From Rotaria sp. Silwood1 (lineage: Eukaryota; Rotifera; Eurotatoria; Philodinida; Philodinidae): a stretch of DNA of 64,000 bases. Both the position numbers and the translations under genes were made by a program. Shown one piece after another: positions 35,930 to 48,842 of this stretch (the first letter of the stretch is position 1; every line of letters begins with the position of its first letter). A model generated the notes under the pieces. The model was not told where the DNA came from. It made no database searches and was given only the letters and a program-made list of their open reading frames with translations. Location: NCBI GenBank assembly GCA_905250075.1, contig CAJNOP010000386.1:62001-126000 (forward strand), written 5' to 3'.

Positions 35930-38900
35930 ATTATTTTATTTAATCTTGCTATATTATATTCTCATAAATTTTTCAAATATTATGTGCGTGATTTCAATTA
36001 TGCTTTTTTTATTTTTATTCTCATCTTTATATAATCTCGTAAAAGCCAATAGAATCATTTTTATTCTGTAATTTTTTTTTCAATACTTAGATTTTAGAAA
36101 GAATATATAGATATAATCGATACGAATTCATAAAACAAAAAAATTATTTATTATTGACAGAATTATTTTAACTCTATGAATATTATGAATCTGCTAGTAA
36201 CAAAAAATTATTTTTCGATTTCATATTCAAGACAATGATCATGTGTTATGAATATTTACTTTAAAACTATTGTAAAATATTGAAAACTAGATCAACTAAA
36301 GAAAGAACGTAATTATTTATAATTATATCTACAGAAATATACAACAACAAAATTTCATTTACTTTCAACCTATATTTCAAAACAATATTCTCTCAAGTAC
36401 ATATGAAGAACCTTTTTTACAATAAGAACAGTAATAAACAATTTAATATGCCTCTTTGCTTGTCTAACAAGCAAAACATACTTATATTAATTATCAATTA
36501 TTGAATCAGATAACCTATTCTTATTCAGACTATTGTTTGATATATTGTTAAAATATTTAACGAATCCATGTTTTTATGGGTTTAGGACAGTTGCGCGCGG
36601 ACACTTGCTCGCTATAACAGTTACATAGGGTCCTATAGCGAGCAACTGTCCTAGCGAGCAAGTGTCCGCGCGCAACTGTCCGGATCCCGTTTTTATATAT
36701 TTCATCATAGACGGTTCATAATTTTCTAAAAGAGTTTATCGAGTACCTCTCTGAAGTGCAAATATTTGTGTTTTTTATAGTCAATGCACAAAATTATATT
36801 TTGATACAAATATTTACATGAAAGTAACTAGCATTCTGATTACTTCTCAACAAATATAGTCTATTAATATTCTTTAAAATTCATTAGAGTGTAAATTAAA
36901 TTAGAAATAATATATTATAAAGAAATTCTAATATCTTCATACTATAATTTTATTTTAGTTTAAATACTAATTTTGATAATTTAAATTTGTTTTTCTATTT
37001 CAAATTACGAAAATTCACGTTTGAAATAAACTCCAATCATAAGTTGCAAAAATATGTTTTTTTTTCTATTTTTTTCAATATAAATTAATTTTTCTTGACG
37101 TCAGCGGCAACAAGAAAAGCTTTTAGAAATATAAATAAAAATTTTTATTTAATTATAAACTATTTCATGTAAACAATTCTATATTCAATGATACAGCCTT
37201 TTATTCATGATGAAATTTTAAACAAACTCTGACGTGAGTAAAATTGTATGAGATAGCATCTGGAAATGTTTTTTGACATGTAGAAGTTGATCATTTGATC
37301 GTATACTGTAATGAGGTGGGCGATTCGTCAATGACTCATTATGTGCATGATCGAATCTAATCATCTTACTTATACTTCTATCATTTAAATTAGTCCGGAC
37401 TTGATCGGGTACATAAGATTACCAGTGTGTTCTACGTAGTGTTGTGGTTGCTCTTCCTTTTTTAATTTTTCGCATAATGTTATGATTCTTAACATAGAAG
37501 TAATTAAAAAATTGAATAAAATTTATTTTGCAAGCTTTTTACATGGTCTATAGAGCTCAACGAACTCTACAACAACTACTATATTAAGAAATTTGAACAA
37601 ACACTTCTAAAAAACGGTTTTTTTTTCCATTCCAGTACATTAGAGTCAATTGTTTATAACATAATAAGCTTTTTCAAATTGTTACTTTTCATGAAATATA
37701 CTAAAAAAGATGTTCAATAGATGCAATGTGCGAAATTGCATTTGATAATTGTTAGGATTCACGCTTACGTAAGAGCGACGAACACTATTAAAGATGTATG
37801 TTGTTTTGTTTTTCTCTCTGTTTATTCTTTGAAAAAAAATCAATGTTTATATACCAACATGAAAATAAGGACAAAAGTAGAATAGAATAGAAAGATTAAT
37901 CAAGGTCAAAGAAAAACAATAGAAACGAAAATATCAAAAGAAAAGAGAATGGATACGATCGAGGTATATGAAGTTAGAATACACTGTAACAATGATATAG
38001 TCTTAACTGCAGAATCATATATGCATTTTTTTTTAATATTGTATTAAATAAATATTTTTCCAAGTATCCGATTATCAAGAATGACTATTTATAAAAGTTA
38101 TATTTATTATAAAGTTGAATATTTTTCTAATATATGAAAAAAGTAATTTCTTTAAAATGTTTTGTAAATTTCATCTAAGAAAGTGCGTTTAAAAATGAAT
38201 TGTTTTCTATATGTCCTTGTCACATTCATCGATCTCTATCGAAGCATGTAAGGACGTTGTAAAAAAAGGTTTTGTTCAACTTTTGAATCACTTGTATTTT
38301 TTTAAAGAATGCAAGGAAACTAGAACAGTAATTAGATAGAAAAAATTTAATAAAACTGATGGAACAACAGCTTGCTAACAGTTTCTTTTATATTGATGCA
38401 AAACAAACGCCATGTTTATTCATCAACTTGAAAGAGCTACATGTTTTGTTCTATGTCTAGATCGTCAAATATCAAAACTCTACTTGTCTGATTAGGATTA
38501 TTAAAAATACATTTCAAAAGAAATGAACGATGTTTAGTTTGAACAATATACGCTTGACTAAATATTATAGACAATGAATAAAGTTGATTGTAACATTTTT
38601 CAGTACTGACTTATTTTTATTCGACAATGAAATGACAAAAACAGATATACAGAATAATCATTATATTCTATACACTAAAGTTTCTATAACGATAAGAATC
38701 CTTCTGATTCTTGCTTTATACTTAGAAAAATTTTTTATCATGTTATCATATCGTGGATTTTACAATAGAAGATTTTTAATGAAAAATCTGTTATAAACAT
38801 TTGCTTTTATTCAAACGCTAACATAAGGCTACAGTTCTTCTAGATCTTGTATGCTATTCTAACGAGAAAAAAAGTTTTAAAAGTCAAAAAAAAAAAGAAA

Positions 38901-39571
38901 AAATAAATGAAAAAAGGAAAGTAAAAGTGCCACCCATAACAAGAACATTTGCGCAGTTTATGAAGCATGAAGTTATAGAACGTGTCGCGAAGAAAAATAA
39001 TTTATTCTCGAATACGATATGGAAACCATTTTTCTTTAAATCCCAATTGCTTAAAGACGAAACAGACAATATAAAAAATGATTTCTTATCAAAAGTGTTT
39101 TACAGGGACTGTTTTTTTCTGATAGAACATTGAACCAAAGTATATGTGAGAGTAGAGAGAGAGAGAGAGCTGGTATCCGAGAAAGTTGAGTAGTAGGCAT
39201 CAGTAATTTTCCTGTAAATGCTTCTTTTCTACGATTGCAATATTTTATATGGAAGCTATCGTTAGACGAGATAATTCTTTATTAGAACAATCATTCATTT
39301 ATTCTTTGATCATTTTGATTTCTTCGTTTTTTAGCGTTTTCAAACTGTCAATCAATTCACATTTGTCTAAAATCAGGTAGGTTTTACACAGATTGAAATG
39401 TGGATTAATATAAATATGCGAATTTGAAGGATAAATTTAACCAAATATCGACGCCCATATGACTCAAGTTTCACCCATGAAATCAACACCTGTGTAAGTA
39501 GAAAACTTGAAATAATTTTATATGTAATCTAAAATCATTGAAGCCAAAACAAGAATCTAAGCACTGTCATC
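35930..39571. other. Intergenic region; boundary between conserved-gene and accessory regions
   Basis: No gene supported. Contains the 111-bp palindromic MITE at 36578 and a possible LTR-like unit at 37750-37991 (starts TGTTAGGATTC, ends TGTAACA). A (GA)n tract lies at 39152-39169. Confidence 0.4.
36578..36688. mobile_element. 111-bp near-perfect palindromic MITE with 8-bp target duplication
   Basis: Arms GGACAGTTGCGCGCGGACAC... and its exact complement, with outer bases GGGTTTA (left) and GGATCCC (right, complement GGGATCC). Exact 8-bp direct repeats GTTTTTAT flank it (36570-36577 and 36689-36696). It contains CGCGCG and repeated GCGAGCAA words. The GGG end plus 8-bp duplication would suit a Merlin- or hAT-type source; which one cannot be decided from the sequence. 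Confidence 0.8.
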
Positions 39572-42500
39572 ATGTTCGTCCTTCTTATCATAGCAGTGGC
39601 TGCTATTGCAATAGCCACACCAATGGCATTGAAAGGTGTAGGTATTTTTTCTAAAATAACATCTACACAAAAAATGACAACACCAATCACCACTACAATA
39701 TCTACCACCACAACAGTAGTTACTACTACAAGATCTACCAACACAACAGTAGTTACTACTACAAGATCCACCAACACAACAACAGTAACAAGAGGAAATA
39801 GCACAGGTAAGAAGATACATGAGTTTTCTTCGATTTTAGTGTTCAACAAATGATTTCATTGCATCATGTAAATAAGAACAGGTTTGAATAAGAATATTAT
39901 TTGTCAAAGTCTGCTCCAACGCTACTCTTCTTTTTCTAATTGAACTTCAGCAAGTTCTATGTGTTGATTTAATCCAATTTCTTATAGCTCAAAAAAGAAA
40001 AACGTTTCTGAAAATCTTAATGTACGAAAGATTTACCATGGAACCAATGAAGAAGTCTCATCAGTTGCTCGCCCGCTGATTTCAGTGATTTTTTGCCTAT
40101 GGATTTGATATTGATATCCTATCTCTTCCTTGAAATGGTATGAGTCAGAATATTCTTTTTCTGATATTGTTTTGTATCTATTATATTCATAGAAATTTAA
40201 ATTACTCGGTTCTTTTTCTTGTCACTTACAGAATTTTGTTTTCCAAATGATGATTCTATACAAAATTTCTTCACGTAACAATATCCATTCCTACTATCGT
40301 TCAGTATATATGTTGGTAGTAATGATTTTTATATTGTTACAGAATGAAGTTACTTTTTGATAGTGGTCTACTGACTGTACACTTCATTTTCTTTTTCTCT
40401 TTCACTGATTTGTTTTTTCATCTATTCTTTCATCATCAATCTTCTGGCATATATGACACATATGCATAGCTTTTCCAATTGTTAGTAACACGAATTCTTG
40501 GATATTTCTTGTAACAGGTTTTCTTTTTGTCATCCATTGTGTATTGTGATTTATTGTCCATATTGATTCATGGGATTCTTCTCCACTCTGTTTTTTTATT
40601 ATCCGATGGAGTATTTCCATAACATCATAAGTACAACCATCATTATGTACAGCTGCTAATTATGTATGAAAAATGTGACAGAGAATGTATGTTTCTATTG
40701 ACATTTTCGTTACTTTTCTTTTTTTTTTTAAATCATGTTCTTTCTCTCATCTACATTTCAACAAAGGATTTACATCCTAGTCTCATTCACTACATAACAA
40801 TACAGAAAATTGTCAATGCAGATTGATGTAGAATCAAAGTGTGAAACTTATTTATTGCTCGTTTTCAGAGGTATTAAAATAGCTTACTTAAAATAAGGTC
40901 AAATTTAAGAAATAAATCAAAATCAGAACAATTATCATAGATAAAATATGTCCTCTGAAGTTTTGCTATTTTGAAAATGTTTGCATAAAGAATTACTATT
41001 CGAAAAATTGATTAGATTTATTTAACATCGTCTATACTACAAAAATTCTTTGTTTTAGCAGATGTATCTTCATTAAGTTTATCAGTTCGACCAACATATT
41101 AGCCACCTATACACATTGAATAAATCGTTCAGTAAGCTTTCAATTAGACTATCTTTTCTCTTGACAAATTTTGACATATGTTGTCAAGTTGCGTCAAAAC
41201 TAAGAATTCAATTAGTTGATAGTTTTCTATGTCCGTTCTATATTGACTCTGCTAGATCAATAATATTATGACCGTACTGATTGATACTTACAATAGGATT
41301 CTTTCAATGCATTAAATAACAATACCTGTAATATTTAAATCAGTTAGAATCTACAAAAGAACTGTTGGATTCATTGAATGCTTTTTGAAAACTTCTACAA
41401 AATTATCGAATGATCTAAGCATTGTTACTAGTGACATGCTTTTTCTCGTGTCTAAAGGATGTTTCATAAGCTTCGACCTGCTATTTAGTTTTTTTGTATA
41501 TTGATTGTATATGAAGTTGGACAGAGTATTAAACATATATATTTGAAGAGTAATACATAATCTATTATCCATGATACATTATGTTCAGTTTGCATGAATC
41601 CAAAGAAAGTACTACATTAGTAAAAGTATTGAAAAAAATTTATCAAAGTTATTTTTTCAACGTGATTGAATGTGACGAAATTGCATTTGTTTGTTTTTAA
41701 TATGTCATATCTCCATGTGGACAAAAGCCACGATCCTGAAATTTTCCGTGTAAGTTGATTCCAATTACATCTATCATCTATGAAGATTTTGTTTATTTTG
41801 ATCTAGCTAAAACAAAGTTATTTCCGAAATATAAGCTGTTACGTAATTTTAGTTTTTTGAAATTTCATCATGCTCATTATGTCAAGAATAACTTTGTTTT
41901 AGCTGAAACAAAATTTTCATAAATGATAGATAATAATTGGAATCCACTTACACGGAATATTTTAGGATCGTGGTTTTTGTCTACATCGAGATCTGGCATA
42001 TCAAAGACAAACAAATGCAATATCGTAACGTTCAACCACATCCAATGACGTTTTGATTATGATATCGATAATAGTTAGAGGAGCTTTAGATTTACAGATC
42101 AAGACACAATGCGAATGATTATTTTCTCATATCCTAAAGTAGTGCAAATGAATTTCTGTACCATAATTTCTTAGTTTTCATCAAAGTAGCGTGTCGTTCT
42201 GATGAACACTAAGAAGTTTTGGTTCAAAATCAACGAAATTTTTTATTATTTTGATAAGCGAATATACGAACTGATTCGCTTGACTTTACGATATGAGAAT
42301 ATAACCATTCGCATTGTGTCTTGAACTATAAATATGAAATCTCTCTATCTAACATCTATGTTACAATCTAAATTTCATTTGAATTACATTGCATCATTAT
42401 ATATTTTTCGAAAAGATTTATAAAAATTGTTAGTTTCTCAACAATTTCTTCATGTATAATATTTATTTAAAAACATGTCCCAATTCTGCTTTGTTCGACT

Positions 42501-43015
42501 ATTAAAAGTTCCAGATCGGTAGCTATGGCCGCTATCGAAACATTCGTCTTACATATACCAGTACTTGATTCTAACGTCGATAATAATTTACAAGTAAAGT
42601 AAAGGTAAAGTGTCACGGCTAATGCCGAAATGATTTTGTTGTAAGGATAATCAAAGCTGAATAAAATACAACGCTGTTGAAACTTATACATGTAGTTCTA
42701 TGGTTAGACATACTCAAATATTCTATATCAAATAAACTTTCGAATAAACAAATTTGAGCTTGGAAAATATTATTTTTAATGATTGATATATGTGACTATT
42801 TAGGCGATACCTGTCATCTGTGTTCTGGATCAAGCTATAGTCAAACCTGTCGCAGCTGTACACAAACGAGCGATGGCTGCGTGTTTAATTGCTTCTGCAA
42901 TGCGAGGACTGGAGTTGCCATCAGCACGTCAGTAACACTTACACCAGGTGTGGGAAATGGTTGCTTTCTTGAAAATATCGATGGAAATCTTCAGTGCACT
43001 AGTTCCTGTATCTGA
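39572..43015 (+). CDS. Membrane-anchored or secreted Thr-rich protein with half cyanovirin-N (CVNH) domain
   Basis: Two exons (39572-39806, 42804-43015) joined phase 1 to phase 1 give 148 aa. Residues 2-19 are hydrophobic (FVLLIIAVAAIAIATPMA), a signal peptide or signal anchor; the frame is also readable for ten codons upstream, so a further 5' exon is possible. Residues ~36-76 are a Thr-rich stalk with two copies of TTTRSTNTTVVT. Exon 2 encodes one CVNH-type repeat: YSQTCRSC, then FNCFCNARTG, then STSVTLTPGVGN, then NIDGNLQC, followed by a stop. CVNH domains are normally two such ~50-residue repeats forming a mannose-binding lectin, so this is half a domain, either truncated or dimerising. 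The 3-kb intron contains two foldback elements. The exon link is inferred from phase and shared architecture and needs RNA evidence. Confidence 0.55.
41661..42048. repeat. Foldback element in CVNH-gene intron
   Basis: Left arm 41661-41822 and right arm 41891-42048 are reverse complements at about 80-85% (blocks TTGCATTTGTTTGT, AAGCCACGATCCT, TTCCGTGTAAGT, AGCTAAAACAAAGTTAT). The loop is about 70 bp. No ORF. Confidence 0.75.
42091..42333. repeat. Second foldback element in CVNH-gene intron
   Basis: Arms 42091-42140 and 42283-42333 share CAAGACACAATGCGAATG and TCTCATATC in opposite orientation. The interior TTCTTAGTTTTCATCA / TGATGAACACTAAGAA also pairs. It lies 42 bp after the previous foldback. 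Confidence 0.7.
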
Positions 43016-44719
43016 GCAGAACTTCTGTTTTAACTCTTATATCATAAGAGTATGCTATCAATCATGCAGATGGATTCTTGACTATTTTAACTTTTGTTTC
43101 ATAAAACACAATTTATCATATGAATCGAGAAGTAGTGTATCAATAAAAAGGTTTTCTCTAGCATCAGCCATCTTCATCTCTCACCGGATCTTCCTAAGAT
43201 GTTGGATCGACTACGGTTTGGATGTGAGTGTGAGTGTGAGTGCTAATCTTCTTCTTCTCCTGATTCGCTGACACTCACATCGACACCATCCCGATTTTGT
43301 TTTTGGCCAGAATATCAACATTCCAAAGTTTTCTCATAAAATGCTGTTTCCAAATTCAGATCATGATTACCCACAATGAATACTTTCAATAGGTATTGAA
43401 CAACAGATTCGAGACAAGCCATAAAGCTTTTGATTTTACTTTGCTCTTCTAACATCAAAAAATTATCCGCACGAACAAGAATGCTGCTAGTAGGAAGCAC
43501 AAAGCCATACTATGAGTATGTATAATTAATGTACACAATACACGTAATTTCAGGTTTGTTAATATCCAGATGTGACGAAAAAATCTATGATGACTATCAC
43601 AGAGAAAAACAATACTCGTCCACGGTGCAACAACCAGCGTAATATTTTAGCTATTTTTTCTCTTGTCGCTTTTAAATAAAAATCAAAAAAAGAAAGGAAA
43701 AGGATGAATTTTGCATCGTGCATGGCACCAAATATGGCTTACCTGAGATTTTTCACTAAGTGTCACAATAGCTGAAGTGTGTGGATGTGCAGAAGCTACC
43801 ATGCTCGGTGTCGATTTTGCTTAGAAGTCTCAGATTCAAAGACCTTGAAGAATCTGACTCAATTGAAAAGAAATTTTATCTGTTCTATCAAAGTAGAATG
43901 ATAAAAGAATACCTGTTTCACATTTTCATGGAAAAACGGGATGTGCAGAAGCTGCCACGATCAATTTTGACTTTGCTTGAGTGTGGGTTGGTAGGTAGTT
44001 GTAGATATGATGTACATAGGATTTTTTATTACTTCTGAACCCATACCCGCGATCCACTAAATTGAGTATTACATACAGTTCACTGAATTGCAAATCACTA
44101 TTTTAGATTAGAACTTTGAATGAAATAAATTAATTCTCAATACAACTTCAAGAACTTTCTCACAGTGAATAAAAAAAAAAGAAAAAATCATTTGTAGATG
44201 AAATTTTTTCAGGACTGTATCTCTCTTATGCCATTGTATTGGACTTATCTTTACAATTTCTTATGCAGAACTGTTTTCTTTTCTCGAAACCGATTAGAAA
44301 TAAATTGTAAATGATGACGGATAAAAAGTCTATATGTGCAGATAGAGATCATATATATAGTTAATGATCTCAAATAAGAATAATTTTACTCTAGTATTCA
44401 TCTTTATTATTGAAGATTGACATTGTGTTATAGATGTTTGTATACAAATAGTACTACTTTGGTCTAGTATCGCTTCATATCAATGGTATTTAACTCGTAT
44501 GGGAACAATAAAATCATAGTGTGGACATTGTGTCGATTTATTCTCTTGTCCTCCGAAATGTTTACTCATGCTTTTTCTCATTGCTTTTCTTCCGAAAGCA
44601 AAAACGCAATGAACATAAACTTTAAGAAGTTCTCGAATATATACAAGTAAACACAGACAAGAGTGTCATATGCAATGCGATGAGAATGAAAAATAATGGT
44701 ATAGGCCATAGTTTCTTGA
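43016..44719. other. Intergenic region with short repeats, no gene supported
   Basis: Contains a GATGTGAGTGTGAGTGTGAG / ACACTCACATCGACACCATC palindrome (43220-43292). A diverged direct repeat of about 45 bp sharing GATGTGCAGAAGCT also occurs, at 43783 and 43940. No intact coding structure. Confidence 0.4.
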
Positions 44720-46030
44720 ATGAATTTACTTTGTCATTTCATTCATTGCATTGGATTTGTTTTAATTTGCTGTGTAAAAAAATTCACAACTATGATGAAG
44801 GCTGATGACATATTGTTGACAAACATAGAGAAAAGGAAAAATAAATTTCAACAAACATTCATGTTAACCAAGCATAATTTTCGAAAGTATGCAATATTAA
44901 TGTCTCATAAAGTTCGATCATCACTTCTGGCATTACCTGTTGAGATTATCTATCGTATTCTGAATAATCTTGACCAATTAACCATTTTCTATTCAGTTTG
45001 GAATGTTATGAATTCATATTTGTACTTTCTTCAAAATATCCGTCATTTTAGCAAATGATTATTTTGGTTATTTTACTTATTGATTTTGAACTAGTATTAA
45101 TCGCACAATACAATTTAAACTGTGATGAATATTACCCACAAAAACATCAAATAGACAAACGACCGCTAGCAAAGTTACTCCTCCCTTCCATATTCATCAA
45201 TTGTTTTTTTTACACACATTTTTTTCTCCCACCAATACCCCTTCTTTTCTTTTGTAACGTATGAGCTAATAGAAATTGATTCTTTTTTTGGTTTTATTAT
45301 TAACCACACAAAACTATCATCGGTGTTATTAACACAGACATTCACCACATTAGATCTATGCAACCATACGCTCTGACACAAATGGAATGCTGTATTTGGC
45401 TAAGGCATTACGAAATAATACAGTAACCCTTATTCTCTCTCTATCTTTCATGTTCGCATGCGCAATTTCCCACACAGATACTTACCACACGTAATCTCTA
45501 CAACAATCTAGGTAGAGACAAAGAGACAGTATATTTGGCTGATGCATTACAATATAACGCAGTGACTCACATCCTATTTTTGTAAATATCTCATTTTCAT
45601 CTGCACTTTTTCATACAGATTTTTACCACACTAAATCTCAAATATAATGAAATTAGAGCGTTGGGAACACAGCATCTGGCTAATACTCTACGAAACAACA
45701 AGGTGATCTACCTTTTCTTGTTATCTCTTGCATATTTCCATCAGTACTGTTTCACACAGGTACCTGGCACATTACATCTGTCTGAAAATGGAAATGAAGA
45801 CGAAGGAGCCCAAAATATGATTGATACATTACGAAAGAACTTGGTGACTTTCATTCTCTTTTTATCTATGTCATATTCTTCACTGTATTTTCTTCGCACA
45901 GACGCTGACCACACTAGATCTCGAGGACATTGCAATTAGATACGAGCTGAGAAGTCGTTTGCAAGAATTGATAGAAAGAAAGAAATCGCATTCAAAATTA
46001 TGGTTATTCATAAAGCTGATAGAGTGGTAG
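44720..46030 (+). pseudogene. F-box / leucine-rich-repeat (RI-type) gene, decayed
   Basis: From ATG 44900 the frame reads an F-box-like module (SSLLALPVEIIYRILNNLDQ, then LTIFYSVWNVMNSY) and stops at 45056-45058. Five LRR exons follow, at 45338-45422, 45478-45561, 45619-45702, 45760-45843 and 45902-46030. Exons 2-4 are exactly 84 bp (28 codons, phase 0), each preceded by a CACACAG/CATACAG-type acceptor and followed by a 56-58 bp intron. One exon equals one ribonuclease-inhibitor-type LRR (FTTLNLKYNEIRALGTQHLA; NTLRNNK). LRR exon 1 carries a 1-bp insertion near 45372 giving a stop, and the F-box exon ends early. F-box/LRR proteins normally recruit substrates to SCF ubiquitin ligases. Exon 5 runs on to a TAG at 46030. 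It is probably dead, though exons 2-5 remain open. Confidence 0.7.
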
Positions 46031-48842
46031 CAACATAAAAAGACTTAACGAATATGTGATTATTCTTTTTGTTGTTTCTGTTTGGAAGCGAAAATCGTAC
46101 ATTTGTTATATATTTTGATTAAGACGTATATGGTAATAATAAAGATATCGCAGTGATTTCGTTATTGGGAGCTATTGACAATATAGGATTTTATATTTTT
46201 ATGTTAGCTTTTTGTATGGCTTGAGTGAAGGTAGATAATATGCATTCCTACTGTTTGTAGTGCTCTGACTTATTGGAGCAATGCTGAAAGTATTTTGTTG
46301 TAGATGGAGCAGACTGGAATCTGACGGTTGTGAATGTGAGTGTCCGTTTTTATTTTTCCCATACACCCACACCTGTCTCTTGCTTTCTGTAGTAATCGAA
46401 ATCTTGCGTCATACCGATACTTGATCTAGGATCGAGTGAGTAAAGAAATGTTCATCGAGTATTTTGTTTTTATTTATTGTCCTTGCGACGAGTCTTACTC
46501 ATTGGATTTGACAAAGTGATGCTAAAATATGAACTTCAGTATTTTGTTTGATCTCATTATTATTACGTTCAATGGTAAGTCCTCCAAATGATAGACGAGC
46601 GGGTGTGAGTCTTTTCTTTATTTAAGTCAAGGTCCGCACACTACTTAGTAAGGGTGTGGATGTCTGTCTTCACTTCATCCTCACCCACACTCACCCTTAA
46701 TGTCTAACAATGTAAAGCATAGAAATATGGTTTTGCTTGTATTAATGTAAAAAAAGCAACATTTTAACTATCCGAAAGAGACTTAACTCAGATAGTATCA
46801 TATCCCAAGTCAAGTGATTTGGCGATTTTCTGTAGCACACTCAAGCTCAAATCCAAACTTCCAAACGGTTTGAGTTTGGCACATGCATACAAAAGATCAC
46901 ACGATGAGGAACATAAACTAACAGTGATCACAAAAAAGAAATTAAATAACGTCACAACACTCAATTTTAGCTACGCTCTTTAGAGTTTCAATTAAGCAAA
47001 AATGTTAATATGAGAACGTTTTCATTATAAAATAAGAAATGATAAAACTACATCTCAAGGATACTCTCTTATACTTAACAATAAATGAGCGAAGAAACAG
47101 CAAAAGAAATTCATGAATGAGTTGCGTGCTTCTTTCTCATATACTCTTCCAAAACCTGTGTCTATAAATATTTTGCACTTTTTGTTGTGTTGTTTAGATC
47201 TAATATGTACAAGGGAATTTTTTTTATGTATCTTCAATGCAAGAATTCGTTCCATAGTTTGCATAGGATCTTATGAAAAATTATAGAAACGTATGACTAA
47301 AATTTCTAGTTCGACTACAACAATCACAAGATCTTGTTCAAATCTTGCGTGAAAACACGCTGCGATCTAAGGAATCCCATATTATTTCATCTTAGTGAAG
47401 TCCTATAGGATTTTCTAAGAGTCAGCCGAAGAAAAGTAACGAAACGTATCTTGATCAAATTCGATACTGAGTTCTGTATACTTTGTAATGGATTCTTAGT
47501 ACTAAGAAAATTTTCGAGAACATCTATAACCCGGAAAGAATGTGCTCTTTTGCGAAAATATAAGCAAGATTTTCAAAACTTAGCCTCTTCTCTAATTCTG
47601 ACGTAGAAAAGTACAAATGGTTAAGAATGAGATAAACATTGGATTCCGCACATGAGACTTCATTATCTATTTTTTTACATGATTTACAAGACCATATTTA
47701 AATTAACTGGTAAATCAGCTCACAGTTTTGTGGAATTTACTTCTGAAATAGTATGTGTAAATAGTTCTCTGAGATCCATACTACTGCGACTTCCTTCCCG
47801 TTCTCGCCTTTCCTTCTCACCGACTTGCACAATTTTGATTAATTGTTTTTTGCTCCGCGCAGAAAATTGTTCTTCCTCTCATTCCGATTCCAGGTCTTCT
47901 CTGTTTGAACAGCTTTTTTATACAAACTACACATTTCATTCATTGTGAAAACTGATGTGGAGAGCTTTTTCCATCTCGTTTATCTTTTCCATTATAAATA
48001 TTACCTCTGATGTTCTAGTTCTCATTAGTTTAAGTTTCTGTAACAGATGTATATTGTTATAACAGTTGTCAAAATTCTATTTTCCTCTTTATTTCACTTG
48101 TTTTTATATTCACAGTCAAAATCATTACGCAAAATTTTGCTTCTACAAAAACAAGAGTTGAGTAAGTGTAGAACACTATCTTAGGAAGTAGCGCACAGCA
48201 AACTATCACAACTTTCAATCGAGTAAGCTGGATAGATTCATTCTCAATCTTTCTGTTAACAGAAGTTGCATTATAATTGAGTATAGCATTATTCTATTAA
48301 TTTCATTATTTTTTTAATCATTTCTGAAATATTGAAATAAATATCAATACTCAGGTAATTAGAAACTTTGACTGTATTATACTGTTTGACAGCGTTCGTG
48401 TGTAAATAGTGCCATATGTGTTCATTTCTATGAACATACAAGTTGGCTTACAGCAGCTAGTAGATATCAGACATTAGATCATACTAACAGTGTGTCAAGT
48501 TACATATTTTAAGTTATTTTTTTATTGTACTATGACTATTAGAAATTTCAACTGAGTTAGTTACACAGAATCATTCCCTGTAGTTATTCTAAAAGTTCTC
48601 ACATTCCTACTAATTCGTAAATAATTCATAGATGATAAATTTTTACTTTATTCGTGTCTCTCATTGTGAATATTATACATTATTCTCCCAACTGCTTGCT
48701 TTCACTATTTGTCACAAGAGCTCATTAAAATAAAATATTCTAAACAAAACATGAAACTTGCTCTGTATATCTTGCTTTCTTCTCTATCACAGTCAAAACA
48801 TTTAATAATTTATCGTTTCCTCAAAGAGAAAATTTATTTTAA
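46031..48842. other. Intergenic region, no gene supported
   Basis: Contains GTGAGTG/CACACCC-type short palindromes at about 46332-46373 and 46600-46700. No coding structure recognised on either strand. Confidence 0.4.

Noticed and set aside
39535-39849. Two minus-strand ORFs (Val-rich and Cys/Ser-rich) opposite the Thr-rich exon
   Set aside because: They are antisense readings of ACN codons in the Thr-rich stalk.
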